Assembly (NCBI RefSeq): GCF_014844055.1 | Contig: NZ_CP062167.1 | Location: 1,193,501-1,257,500, forward strand | Source: Aureimonas sp. OT7 | GTDB taxonomy: Bacteria; Pseudomonadota; Alphaproteobacteria; Rhizobiales; Rhizobiaceae | Length of the DNA stretch: 64,000 bases | Direction of reading: 5' to 3' | Part shown: piece after piece, positions 57,282 to 64,000 of the stretch | Numbering within the stretch: position 1 is the first letter of the stretch | Layout: each line of letters starts with the position of its first letter | Made by a program: the position numbers and the translations under genes | Notes under the pieces: model-generated | The model's database searches: none | Seen by the model: only the letters and a program-made list of their open reading frames with translations | Told to the model about the DNA's origin: nothing

Positions 57282-58019
57282 TTACCTGCGAAGGCCTTGG
57301 GCGTCCCGGGTGGCATAGATGTCGCCAGACTGCGCATCGTCGGCGAGGTCGAGGATTTGCTGCCGCATGGACGCCGCGTCGCACCAACTGGTCGTGACCC
57401 AGCGGTTGCTTTCTCCGACCACGCGGTTGAACCGGTAGGGGGCAAGGGACGCAAGCCTGTCGATGGCGCCCAACGCCACCTCACGCATCGGCGGGACGTA
57501 TTCGAAGGCGACTGTCTGGATCGGATGGCTCAACCCGGCCAGGATCGCCGCCTCCGCCCCCTCGACGTCGATCTTGCAGAAGGCAGGCATGCCATGGCGC
57601 GCAATCAGCATGTCGAGCGTCTCGATGTCGACAGGCTGCCGCCCGTCCCAGCGCACCTTGCGGAAGCCCGGCGCGCGGGAGGCGCCGTCGATGAAGTCGG
57701 CCGATATCGTGGACACCGTCGGATGCCGTGACGAAACATGCAATATCGCTTGCCCCGGCTCTGCACCGAGGGCACAGCGCTCGAGCGCAACCAGCCGCCC
57801 GCCCATGCTGCGTTGCAGGAAATCGGCGTAGGGCCGCTGGGGCTCCACTGCGACCACCCGGGCTCCGAGCCGCACCATGGCGATGCTGCGGTTGCCGACA
57901 TGCGCGCCGATGTCGAAAACAAGGTCGCCGGGGCGGACGAAGCCGGCAAGGAAATGCCGGAGTGCGCGATCCTTCCAGGGACGGGCGCGATATATGGCCA
58001 GCGAGCGTGCCAGTCCCAA
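57282..58019 (-). CDS. FkbM-family SAM-dependent methyltransferase
   Basis: The 245-residue protein has SAM motif I (LVFDIGAHVGNRSIAMVRLG), the motif-II region VVAVEPQRP and FCKIDVEGAEAAILAGL, as in FkbM O-methyltransferases that often modify sugars. The start is unclear: TTG at 58019 has no good site, while a CTG at 58040 follows AGGAG. It diverges from the ADH/PTPS-like/methyltransferase operon 136 bases away. Confidence 0.82.
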   Translation of the reverse strand: MGLARSLAIYRARPWKDRALRHFLAGFVRPGDLVFDIGAHVGNRSIAMVRLGARVVAVEPQRPYADFLQRSMGGRLVALERCALGAEPGQAILHVSSRHPTVSTISADFIDGASRAPGFRKVRWDGRQPVDIETLDMLIARHGMPAFCKIDVEGAEAAILAGLSHPIQTVAFEYVPPMREVALGAIDRLASLAPYRFNRVVGESNRWVTTSWCDAASMRQQILDLADDAQSGDIYATRDAQGLRR

Positions 58020-58155
58020 CAGTGCGGAAAGCCGTGCCAGATCGCTTCTCCTCTTGCCGGATGCCCGGTTGCCGTAAAATAGGGCGCCAAGCCGCTTTGC
58101 CTTCCGTCACGGCTGCCCAATCTTAACCTGCCTGACAGGAAGGCGACTGTCGCCG

Positions 58156-59136
58156 ATGAACATGGACGTGGGACGCATGGCGCGGGCACTGTGGCTGGAA
58201 AGCGAAGGAACGGCGCGGCTGCGGCAGGAGCCGACGCCGCATGCCGGACCAGGCGACGTCGTGGTGCGTGCAGCCTATTCCGGCATAAGCCGCGGTACGG
58301 AACGGCTGGTGTTCGACGGTCGGGTTCCGCCCGGTTCGTGGCAGGACATGCGCGGGCCGCATATGCAGGGCGGCTTCGGCTTTCCGCTCAAATACGGCTA
58401 TGCCGTCGTCGGCGACATCGTCGCCGGCCAGCCGGACAGGGTGGGTGAAACCGTCTTCTGCCTGCATCCCCACCAGGATGTCTTCAGCATCCCGGCGACG
58501 GACGCCGTGCCGGTGCCCGCAAGCGTGCCGCACCGCCGCGCTGTTCTGGCCGCCAACATGGAAACGGCGCTCAACATCGTATGGGACGCCAATATCCTGC
58601 CGGGAGACCGGGTAGCCGTCTTCGGGGCGGGGGTGGTCGGCTGCCTCGTCGCCTATCTGGCGGCGCGCATTCCGGCAACAAAGGTCGTCATCATCGATCG
58701 GCAGGCCTGCCGCGCCGAAACTGCCGAGGCCCTCGGCGTCGCATTCGCCGGCTCTTCCACGGGGCAGAGCGACTGCGACGTGGTGGTCAACGTGACCGGT
58801 TCCAGTGAAGCCTTGTGCGAGGCGATCGAGATTGCCGGCATCGAGGCGCGGATCGTGGAGGCAAGCTGGTACGGCAGCCGGCCGGCAGAGTTGCACCTGG
58901 GTGGCGCCTTCCACTCCCGGCGGCTGACGATTGCGAGTTCGCAGGTTGGGGCCGTCTCTCCGTCGCGCGCCCCGCGCTGGGCGTCGAGGCGGCGGCTGGA
59001 GACCGCGCTGGCCCTGCTCGCGGATGAACGGCTCGACTGTCTCATCGTTGGTGAAAGCGCATTCGACAGCCTCGATGCAGATTATGCCGGCATCCTCGCC
59101 GACCCATCCACCCTGTGCCATTGCGTCCGCTACTGA
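58156..59136 (+). CDS. BchC-like medium-chain alcohol dehydrogenase
   Basis: The 326-residue protein has a GroES-like N-terminal domain (YSGISRGTERLVFDGRVP, FPLKYGYAVVGDIVAG) and a Rossmann domain (VAVFGAGVVGCLVAYLAAR). The segment ISRGTERLVF is typical of the BchC / zinc-binding dehydrogenase subgroup; the classic catalytic Cys-Asp-His zinc site is not evident. It starts at 58156 with GGAAGG upstream. The PTPS-like gene follows after 10 bases. A substrate is not known; context suggests a dedicated pathway with the next two genes. Confidence 0.82.
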   Translation: MNMDVGRMARALWLESEGTARLRQEPTPHAGPGDVVVRAAYSGISRGTERLVFDGRVPPGSWQDMRGPHMQGGFGFPLKYGYAVVGDIVAGQPDRVGETVFCLHPHQDVFSIPATDAVPVPASVPHRRAVLAANMETALNIVWDANILPGDRVAVFGAGVVGCLVAYLAARIPATKVVIIDRQACRAETAEALGVAFAGSSTGQSDCDVVVNVTGSSEALCEAIEIAGIEARIVEASWYGSRPAELHLGGAFHSRRLTIASSQVGAVSPSRAPRWASRRRLETALALLADERLDCLIVGESAFDSLDADYAGILADPSTLCHCVRY

Positions 59137-59146
59137 GGGAGCTTTC

Positions 59147-59545
59147 ATGTACGCCGTCGAAGTCCGTGACCATATCATGATCGCCCATAGCCTTCCCCGG
59201 CCGGTCTTCGGCCCGGCGCAGGCGATGCATGGGGCGACCTTCGTCGTCGACGCGGCCTTTTTCACGGACGATCTGGACGAGGACGGGCTTGCGGTCGATA
59301 TCGGCCGCGCCACCCAACTGCTTGCCAGCGTCCTGAAGCCCTTGAACTATGCCAACCTCGACGCGTCGCCGGCCTTTGCCGGCAAGGTGTCGACCACGGA
59401 GGCCATCGCCAGGCACATATTCGATGCGCTTGCCGGGGCGATATCGGCCGGCGGTCTGGGCGGCGCGGGCGCGCCGGTGCGCAAACTGCGGATCACCCTG
59501 CATGAATCGCATGTCGCACGGGCCTGGTACGAGGCCGCCCTGTGA
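59147..59545 (+). CDS. PTPS/QueD-fold protein lacking canonical catalytic residues
   Basis: The 132-residue protein aligns with 6-pyruvoyl-tetrahydropterin synthase/QueD: DHIMIAHSL carries the first zinc His (H14) and MHGATF the second (H28). The third ligand of the HGH motif is Ala (A30), the catalytic Cys four residues before HGH is also Ala (A24), and the Asp-His pair of the LDH motif reads Asn-Tyr (LNYANLD). The C-terminal Glu region (LHESHVARAWY) is kept. So it is a related but non-standard enzyme or a binding protein. The ATG follows GAGGGAGC; the next gene starts at an overlapping GTGA. Confidence 0.85.
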   Translation: MYAVEVRDHIMIAHSLPRPVFGPAQAMHGATFVVDAAFFTDDLDEDGLAVDIGRATQLLASVLKPLNYANLDASPAFAGKVSTTEAIARHIFDALAGAISAGGLGGAGAPVRKLRITLHESHVARAWYEAAL

Positions 59546-60411
59546 GCGGAGACTTTGCGGCGGACTGGCTGACCCTGCGCGAGCCCGCCGATCTCGAAGC
59601 GCGCGACGCAAGCCTTTTGGGTCGCCTCGGATCCCTTTGCGGCGAACTGTCGATCAACGAGGCGGTCGATCTCGGTTGTGGAACGGGTTCGACCTGGCGC
59701 GCGATGCCGCCCGCTTTGGCCGATGGCCTTCGCTGGACGCTGGTCGACCGCGACACGCGCCTGTTGGACGAGGCGCGTCATCGCCTTGGCGACAGGCCGA
59801 ATGTCCGGTTTCGTGCGATGGATCTCGGCGAAGTCCAGGCGATCCCGTTGCCAGTGCGTGGACTGGTGACGGCCTCGGCGCTTTTCGATCTGTGTTCCGC
59901 CGCCTGGATCGACACTTTCGTGGCCCGGATCGTCGAAAGCCATGGCGTTCTTTATGTCGCGCTGACGCATGACGGCGAGGTTTCGTTTGCGCCGTCTCAT
60001 GCGGGCGACCGCGACATAGGCCGCGCCTTCGATGCGCATCAGAGAACCGACAAGGGGCTGGGCGTCGCGCTGGGGCCGGATGCCGCCGCCCATCTTGCCA
60101 CCCGTCTGCGCGCTGCGGGGATGCATGTCCTGGAGGCGCGCTCCGACTGGGTCCTGACGGTGCGGGACGCCAGCCTGCAGCGCGCCTATATCGGCGGCTA
60201 TGCGGCCGCCCTCGGCGATGACCCGTCCGTGCACGGCATCCTGGACTCCTGGCTGTCGCATCGCTTTTCGGCAATCGATGCCGGCGCGGCGTCCTGCGTC
60301 GTCGGCCATCGCGACGTCCTGTCCTGGCCGCGCGGTCGAGGGCGCAGCGTCGCTCGGCCGTCGAGAAGGCCGATGTCCCGCTTTATCTCGTCCGGCAGGT
60401 CATCTTCCTGA
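59542..60411 (+). CDS. class I SAM-dependent methyltransferase
   Basis: The 289-residue protein has SAM motif I (AVDLGCGTGSTW, residues 41-52), motif II (WTLVDRDTRLLDEA) and RAMDLGEVQ. It starts at a GTG overlapping the stop of the PTPS-like gene (GTGA), so it belongs to that operon. The last 30 or so residues are Arg/Ser-rich and lie antisense to the DUF1127 gene; the true fold probably ends near DVLSWPR. The substrate is unknown. Confidence 0.8.
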   Translation: MSGDFAADWLTLREPADLEARDASLLGRLGSLCGELSINEAVDLGCGTGSTWRAMPPALADGLRWTLVDRDTRLLDEARHRLGDRPNVRFRAMDLGEVQAIPLPVRGLVTASALFDLCSAAWIDTFVARIVESHGVLYVALTHDGEVSFAPSHAGDRDIGRAFDAHQRTDKGLGVALGPDAAAHLATRLRAAGMHVLEARSDWVLTVRDASLQRAYIGGYAAALGDDPSVHGILDSWLSHRFSAIDAGAASCVVGHRDVLSWPRGRGRSVARPSRRPMSRFISSGRSSS

Positions 60412-60482
60412 ACAATGCGTGGTCCATCGAGCAGCCGCCGTATAAGTGTATTCGATATGCGACGAAGCAGGGAGGTAAGCAT
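60198..60482 (-). CDS. DUF1127 domain small protein
   Basis: The 94-residue product starts at the ATG at 60482 (AGGA upstream) and has the DUF1127 pattern LPDEIKRDIGLLDGRA after an Arg-rich amphipathic helix (LRRISNTLIRRLLDG). Such proteins are typically 45-90 residues and, in alphaproteobacteria, influence envelope stress and metabolism. The tail after residue 45 is unusual. The gene overlaps the 3' end of the convergent methyltransferase gene by 214 bases and is divergent from a LysR regulator. Confidence 0.7.
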   Translation of the reverse strand: MLTSLLRRISNTLIRRLLDGPRIVQEDDLPDEIKRDIGLLDGRATLRPRPRGQDRTSRWPTTQDAAPASIAEKRCDSQESRMPCTDGSSPRAAA

Positions 60483-60491
60483 GAGGCGATC

Positions 60492-60516
60492 CTGTCCGTT
60501 TGTGTCGAATGGACAG
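60492..60516. promoter_or_regulatory. 25-bp dyad upstream of the DUF1127 gene
   Basis: CTGTCCGTT (60492-60500) and AATGGACAG (60508-60516) are inverted repeats with eight of nine positions paired and a 7-base centre. The dyad ends ten bases before the DUF1127 start codon. A second small dyad, TGCC-TCC-GGCA, lies at 60553-60563. Either could be the LysR site, or the first may be an mRNA hairpin in the 5' leader. Confidence 0.4.
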
Positions 60517-60580
60517 TGAGCCCCTTTGCATGCGATGACCAATCGAAGTTCTTGCCTCCGGCATAAGGTATTTCGATAGG

Positions 60581-61459
60581 ATGTCGCCGCTTCCGCCGCT
60601 GTCCGCCCTGCGCGCCTTCGAGGCGGTCGCACGCAATCTCAGCTTCAGCCGCGCCGCCGAGGAGCTCGGGATGAGCCAGGCCGCCATCAGCTATCAGATC
60701 AAGGTTCTGGAAGACCGGGTAGGCAAGCTGTTTCACCGCCGTCACCGCCATATCGAGCTTACGGAGACCGGCCGCCTGCTGGCGCCGGGCGTCCGGCAGG
60801 CATTCCAGCAATTGTCGCAAGCCTTCGCCCATGCCCTTTCGGATCGAACCGAAGTGCTCTCCATGACGGTGGTGCCGACCTTCGCGTCGCAATGGCTGGC
60901 GCAACAGATCGGCACCTTCCAGATGGCTCATCCGGATATCGCCGTGCGGATCGAGGCGGGAACCGCGCTCGAGGATCTGTCCTCGGGCCGCTTCGACATG
61001 GCGATCCGGTCGGGTCCGGGCGGCTGGCCCGGCATCCGCGCGACGCGGCTGCTGCCGGTGGAGTTTACGCCGATGGTATCGTCTGCGGCGCTCGACCGCT
61101 TCGGACCGCTTTCGAGCCCGGGGGATCTGGCCGACTTTCCATTGCTCGACCCCGGCGACCCCTGGTGGGGCCAGTGGTTCGACGAGGTCGGCGTTCGCCG
61201 CGCGCCTCCAACGGGCAGGGTCTCGACGATGGGCGCCCAGCATCTGGAGGCGATGGCCGCGATGGCGGGCCATGGGGCGGCAATCCTGTCGCCTTTCTTC
61301 TACCGGGCGGAGCAGGCCGATGGCCGCCTGATCGCCCCCTTCGACCATGTGGCGCGCAATGGGCACTTCTACTGGCTTTGCGCGCCGCCCGGTCCCGTGC
61401 CGCGCAAGCTGCGCCTGTTCACAGAATGGCTGCTGCCGGCGCTTGGCGTGGACGCCTGA
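60581..61459 (+). CDS. LysR-family transcriptional regulator (GcvA-like)
   Basis: The 292-residue protein has the N-terminal helix-turn-helix (LSALRAFEAVARNLSFSRAAEELGMSQAAISYQIKVLE) of the GcvA subgroup and a periplasmic-binding-protein-like effector domain (MTVVPTFASQWLAQQIGTF). It is divergent from the DUF1127 gene, an arrangement resembling VtlR-type regulators of alphaproteobacteria that activate DUF1127 genes. It converges with the SDR gene, seven bases apart. Confidence 0.9.
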   Translation: MSPLPPLSALRAFEAVARNLSFSRAAEELGMSQAAISYQIKVLEDRVGKLFHRRHRHIELTETGRLLAPGVRQAFQQLSQAFAHALSDRTEVLSMTVVPTFASQWLAQQIGTFQMAHPDIAVRIEAGTALEDLSSGRFDMAIRSGPGGWPGIRATRLLPVEFTPMVSSAALDRFGPLSSPGDLADFPLLDPGDPWWGQWFDEVGVRRAPPTGRVSTMGAQHLEAMAAMAGHGAAILSPFFYRAEQADGRLIAPFDHVARNGHFYWLCAPPGPVPRKLRLFTEWLLPALGVDA

Positions 61460-61466
61460 GTGTCCG

Positions 61467-62195
61467 TCAGACGGCGGTAAAGCCGCCGTCGACGGGCAGG
61501 CAGATACCGTTCAGCATCGCAGCGGCGGGGCCGAGCAGAAAGGCGATCGCCTCCGCCACTTCCACCGGCTCCACGAAGCGCCCCATCGGAATGCGCTGGA
61601 GCATCGGCCGCGCCTTGTCGGCGTCGCTCCATGCCTTCACCGCCATCGGGGTCAGCGTCACGACCGGGTTGACCGCATTGGCGCGAATGCCGTGCGGCCC
61701 GTATTCCAGCGCCATCACGCGCGTCGCCGCGTCGAGCGCGCCCTTGGAGGCGCAGTAGACGAGGTGGTCGCGGATGCCGACGGTGGAGGCGATGCTGGAT
61801 ACGTTGACGATGCTGCCGCCGCCGCCCCGCTCGATCGCCTGTCGTGCGAAGTCGCGCGACAAGGCCATGGGCGCGCGCACGTTGACGGCCATGATCTCCT
61901 CGAAGGTCTGCCGGCTGAACTCCGACGCCGGCTCAAGGGTCGTCGTGCCGGCACAGTTGACCACATCCTCCACACGGCCGGCGCGGGCGATGAGGCCGTC
62001 GACGGCGTCCGCGTCGGCAAGATCGGCCTCGACCGTCTCGCAGCCTGTTTCCGCGGCAAGGCTTTCGAGGTCGGCGCGTGTGCGCGCCACCGCGATGACG
62101 CGCGCCCCCTTGCCCGCCAGCAGACACACTGTCGCCCGTCCGATGCCCTTTCCCGCGCCGGTCACGAGTATGCGCCTGCCCGTCAGCTCGCTCAT
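61467..62195 (-). CDS. L-xylulose reductase-like SDR (DCXR family)
   Basis: The 242-residue short-chain dehydrogenase has [32 protein letters not shown], a catalytic Ser-Tyr-Lys set ([17 protein letters not shown]) and the C-terminal [19 protein letters not shown] that closely resembles dicarbonyl/L-xylulose reductase. It reduces a sugar or polyol ketone with NAD(P)H. The ATG at 62195 follows GGGAGGGACC. It diverges from a sugar ABC binding-protein gene, consistent with use of an imported pentose or polyol. Confidence 0.88.
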   Translation of the reverse strand: MSELTGRRILVTGAGKGIGRATVCLLAGKGARVIAVARTRADLESLAAETGCETVEADLADADAVDGLIARAGRVEDVVNCAGTTTLEPASEFSRQTFEEIMAVNVRAPMALSRDFARQAIERGGGGSIVNVSSIASTVGIRDHLVYCASKGALDAATRVMALEYGPHGIRANAVNPVVTLTPMAVKAWSDADKARPMLQRIPMGRFVEPVEVAEAIAFLLGPAAAMLNGICLPVDGGFTAV

Positions 62196-62215
62196 GGTCC
62201 CTCCCGACCGGTGAA

Positions 62216-62241
62216 ATTTTGTATTTTGATTTTTACAAAAT
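62216..62241. promoter_or_regulatory. AT-rich inverted repeat between SDR and sugar-binding-protein genes
   Basis: ATTTTGTA (62216-62223) and TACAAAAT (62234-62241) are perfect 8-bp inverted repeats 10 bases apart, and TTTGTAT recurs at 62259-62265. The segment is strikingly AT-rich for this DNA. It probably holds the divergent promoters and a repressor site; the regulator may be encoded beyond the right edge. Confidence 0.5.
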
Positions 62242-62317
62242 CTCTTCACAACCGCAAGTTTGTATCTTAACCTTTGGTTCAGATCGCCTGGGAGCGCGAT
62301 CTTACCGGGAGGAAATC

Positions 62318-63661
62318 ATGAGACAGTTCCTGTTGGCCTGCGCCAGCGTGGCGGCGCTTGCCTGCGCAGCTCCGCAAGCCATGGCGCAAGGAGAAGGCTG
62401 GAGCCTGGAGAAGGCGGCGGAGCCCTACAAGGGGTCCGAAATCAGCGTCATTTTCCTGGATCGGCCGGGCTACCGCGCGATCATAGACCTGTTGCCCCAG
62501 TTCGAGGAGGCGACGGGCATCAAGGTCAATTACGAGATCGTGCCCTACGAGAACACGCGCGAGCGCCAGGTTCTCAATTTCACGTCGATGGGAGACCTGA
62601 CCATCGCCCTGGTCGATCTGGTCTGGATCGGCGAGTTCGCCGAGAATGGCTGGATCGTCCCGGTGGAGGATTTCACCTCCGATCCCGAGATCACCGATCC
62701 GAAGCTGAACCTGCAAGGGTTCTTCCCCCTCCTGCTCGATGCGTTCGGCACCTGGGACGGCACGGTCTACGGACTTCCCTTCGACAATTATTCCGGCCTC
62801 TTGTTCTATAATCGCTGCATGCTCGAGGAGGCCGGTTTCGATGGGCCGCCCGACAGCTGGGCGCAGTTGAAGGACGAGTATGGCCCGAAGCTGACCAATG
62901 ACGGCAAGTTCGCCTTCGCGCTGCAGTCGCGCCGTGGCGAGACGCAGTCCGCCGACAGCTTCATGCGGGTTCTCTGGCCTTTCGGGGGCTCGCTCCTGAA
63001 CGACGAGTTCCGCTCGAACCTGATGAGCGAGGGCAGCCAGGCAGGCCTGAATTTCCGGCAGGAGCTGATGCAGTACATGCCGCAGGGCATCGTCAGCTAC
63101 GATCATAACGAAGCCGTCAACGCACTGGCGCAGGGCCAGGTCGCGATGATCACCGAGTGGTCGTCCTTCTACTCCACGCTTGCCGACCCCGCCACGTCGA
63201 CGCTCGGCGACTGCCTTGCCGTCGCGCCGGAGCCGGAAGGTCCGGCCGGCCGCCTGCCGGCGCTGGGCGGCTTCTCGCTTGCCGTCGCCTCGCAGGCGCC
63301 GGAAGAGCTCCAGAAGGCATCCTGGCTGTTCATCCAGTGGGCGACATCGGAAGACATCGCCCAGGCTTACGTGGATGCAGGCGGCGTCTCCGGCCGCACG
63401 GCGGTCTATGAAAACCCGGAAGTTCGGGAAAAGTACCAGTTCGTCGAGCCGATGGTGGCGTCATGGCAGAAAGGCGTGCCGGAATTCCGTCCGCGCTTCC
63501 CCGCCTGGCCGGCCATTTCGGAGATCGTCGCCGAATGGGGCACCAAGATCATGCTGGGCGAGGTGACCGTGGAGAACGGCGCCAAGGAAATCGGCCAGCG
63601 GATGGAGCAGGTGCTGGAGCAGGAAGGCTATTACGGCGGCGACAAGGCGCTGCTGCAATAG
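62318..63661 (+). CDS. sugar ABC transporter substrate-binding protein (family 1)
   Basis: The 447-residue protein has a signal peptide (cleavage near AMAQGE) and the family-1 sugar-binding pattern: [64 protein letters not shown] and [17 protein letters not shown]. It is the receptor of an importer whose permeases are not in view. The ATG at 62318 follows GGGAGGAAATC. The next gene starts at a GTG sharing the last base of its TAG stop. Confidence 0.9.
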   Translation: MRQFLLACASVAALACAAPQAMAQGEGWSLEKAAEPYKGSEISVIFLDRPGYRAIIDLLPQFEEATGIKVNYEIVPYENTRERQVLNFTSMGDLTIALVDLVWIGEFAENGWIVPVEDFTSDPEITDPKLNLQGFFPLLLDAFGTWDGTVYGLPFDNYSGLLFYNRCMLEEAGFDGPPDSWAQLKDEYGPKLTNDGKFAFALQSRRGETQSADSFMRVLWPFGGSLLNDEFRSNLMSEGSQAGLNFRQELMQYMPQGIVSYDHNEAVNALAQGQVAMITEWSSFYSTLADPATSTLGDCLAVAPEPEGPAGRLPALGGFSLAVASQAPEELQKASWLFIQWATSEDIAQAYVDAGGVSGRTAVYENPEVREKYQFVEPMVASWQKGVPEFRPRFPAWPAISEIVAEWGTKIMLGEVTVENGAKEIGQRMEQVLEQEGYYGGDKALLQ

Positions 63662-64000
63662 TGCCGCCGAGGATCGGCCCCTACCGGGCCGCGCTGGAGG
63701 AGATCGGCGCCGCTCTGGACGCACTGGACGAAGGCGGTTTCGCCGCCTTCGTCCAGGCCATCGCCTCGGCGCGCCGCATCGCCCTTTACGGCGTCGGCCG
63801 CGAGGGGTTGGCGATCAAGGGCTTCGCCATGCGCCTGTTCCATCTGGGGCTCGACGTGTCCATGGTGGGCGACATGACGACACCGCCCATCGGGCCGGGC
63901 GACCTCCTGGTCGTTTCGGCCGGGCCCGGCGGCTTTTCGACCGTTAACGGGCTGATGGGCGTGGCGAGGGCGGCGGGTGCGCGCATCGCCCTCGTCACCG
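63661..64000 (+). CDS. SIS-domain sugar-phosphate isomerase, 6-phospho-3-hexuloisomerase-like (3' end beyond window)
   Basis: The frame is open from the GTG at 63661 to the window edge (113 codons). It has [48 protein letters not shown] and GARIALVT, the SIS-domain pattern of the HxlB family. These enzymes isomerise 3-hexulose 6-phosphate or related sugar phosphates. Coupling to a sugar-binding-protein gene suggests a role in catabolism of the imported sugar rather than the ribulose monophosphate C1 cycle, although the window also holds other C1 genes. Confidence 0.8.
   Translation, partial: MPPRIGPYRAALEEIGAALDALDEGGFAAFVQAIASARRIALYGVGREGLAIKGFAMRLFHLGLDVSMVGDMTTPPIGPGDLLVVSAGPGGFSTVNGLMGVARAAGARIALVT

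Noticed and set aside
63661..64000. Evidence for the ribulose monophosphate C1 cycle
   Set aside because: Only the hexuloisomerase-like gene is visible, coupled to a sugar-binding protein; no hexulose phosphate synthase is seen in the window.

Overview
The window is high-GC DNA that is almost wholly coding. Genes are packed in operons with many 4-bp ATGA or GTGA stop/start overlaps, and no stretch over about 300 bases lacks a gene (the largest gaps are 226 and 213 bases). I see no insertion sequence, prophage, CRISPR array or rRNA, and one tRNA. The gene set points to an alphaproteobacterium of the order Hyphomicrobiales (Rhizobiales): tetrahydromethanopterin C1 genes, urtABCDE, DUF2125, a DUF1127 protein beside a GcvA-type LysR regulator, and treS-maltokinase with glgE. 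This placement is inferred from gene content, not from a marker gene.

Region 1-9441 is a divergent C1 block. The minus-strand operon encodes beta-RFAP synthase, MtdB, an ATP-grasp protein, Mch and a RimK-like ATP-grasp enzyme cut by the window edge. The plus-strand operon is fhcBADC. Together they carry methylene-H4MPT through methenyl- and formyl-H4MPT to formate, and make part of the cofactor. No fae and no methanol or methylamine dehydrogenase is visible here.

Region 9442-28627 handles nitrogen and purines. urtABCDE (urea ABC importer) sits behind a sigma-54-type promoter motif. Three small exported proteins of unknown function and an MliC-type lysozyme inhibitor follow. Then comes ureE, a coupled 52-codon ORF, xdhABC (xanthine dehydrogenase and its maturation factor), a BMP-type nucleoside/purine ABC transporter and guaD. 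The logic is purine uptake, guanine to xanthine to urate, plus urea uptake.

Region 28628-39103 has a fumarylacetoacetase-family hydrolase, a GntR regulator, an NMT1-type binding-protein gene with a stop at codon 2, and glgE - treS/maltokinase - glgB, which convert trehalose through maltose 1-phosphate to branched alpha-glucan.

Region 39104-52473 is housekeeping and mixed catabolism: an M20 amidohydrolase, a D,D-carboxypeptidase coupled to a His-rich COG0523 GTPase, a TusA-like protein, DUF924, an SMP-30 lactonase, an esterase / quinone-oxidoreductase-type MDR / AhpD-like operon, an enoyl-CoA hydratase with an acyl-CoA ligase, ChaC, DUF2125, a SIMPL protein and a CAU tRNA.

Region 52474-64000 is accessory. 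It holds an XRE-cupin regulator divergent from an Ldh-family reductase and MHS transporter, an FAD monooxygenase, and an FkbM methyltransferase divergent from an alcohol dehydrogenase - PTPS-like - methyltransferase operon. The PTPS-like protein lacks the canonical catalytic residues, and I regard this operon as the best candidate for an undescribed pathway. It is followed by a DUF1127 protein with a LysR regulator, an L-xylulose-reductase-like SDR, a sugar-binding protein and the start of a SIS-domain isomerase.
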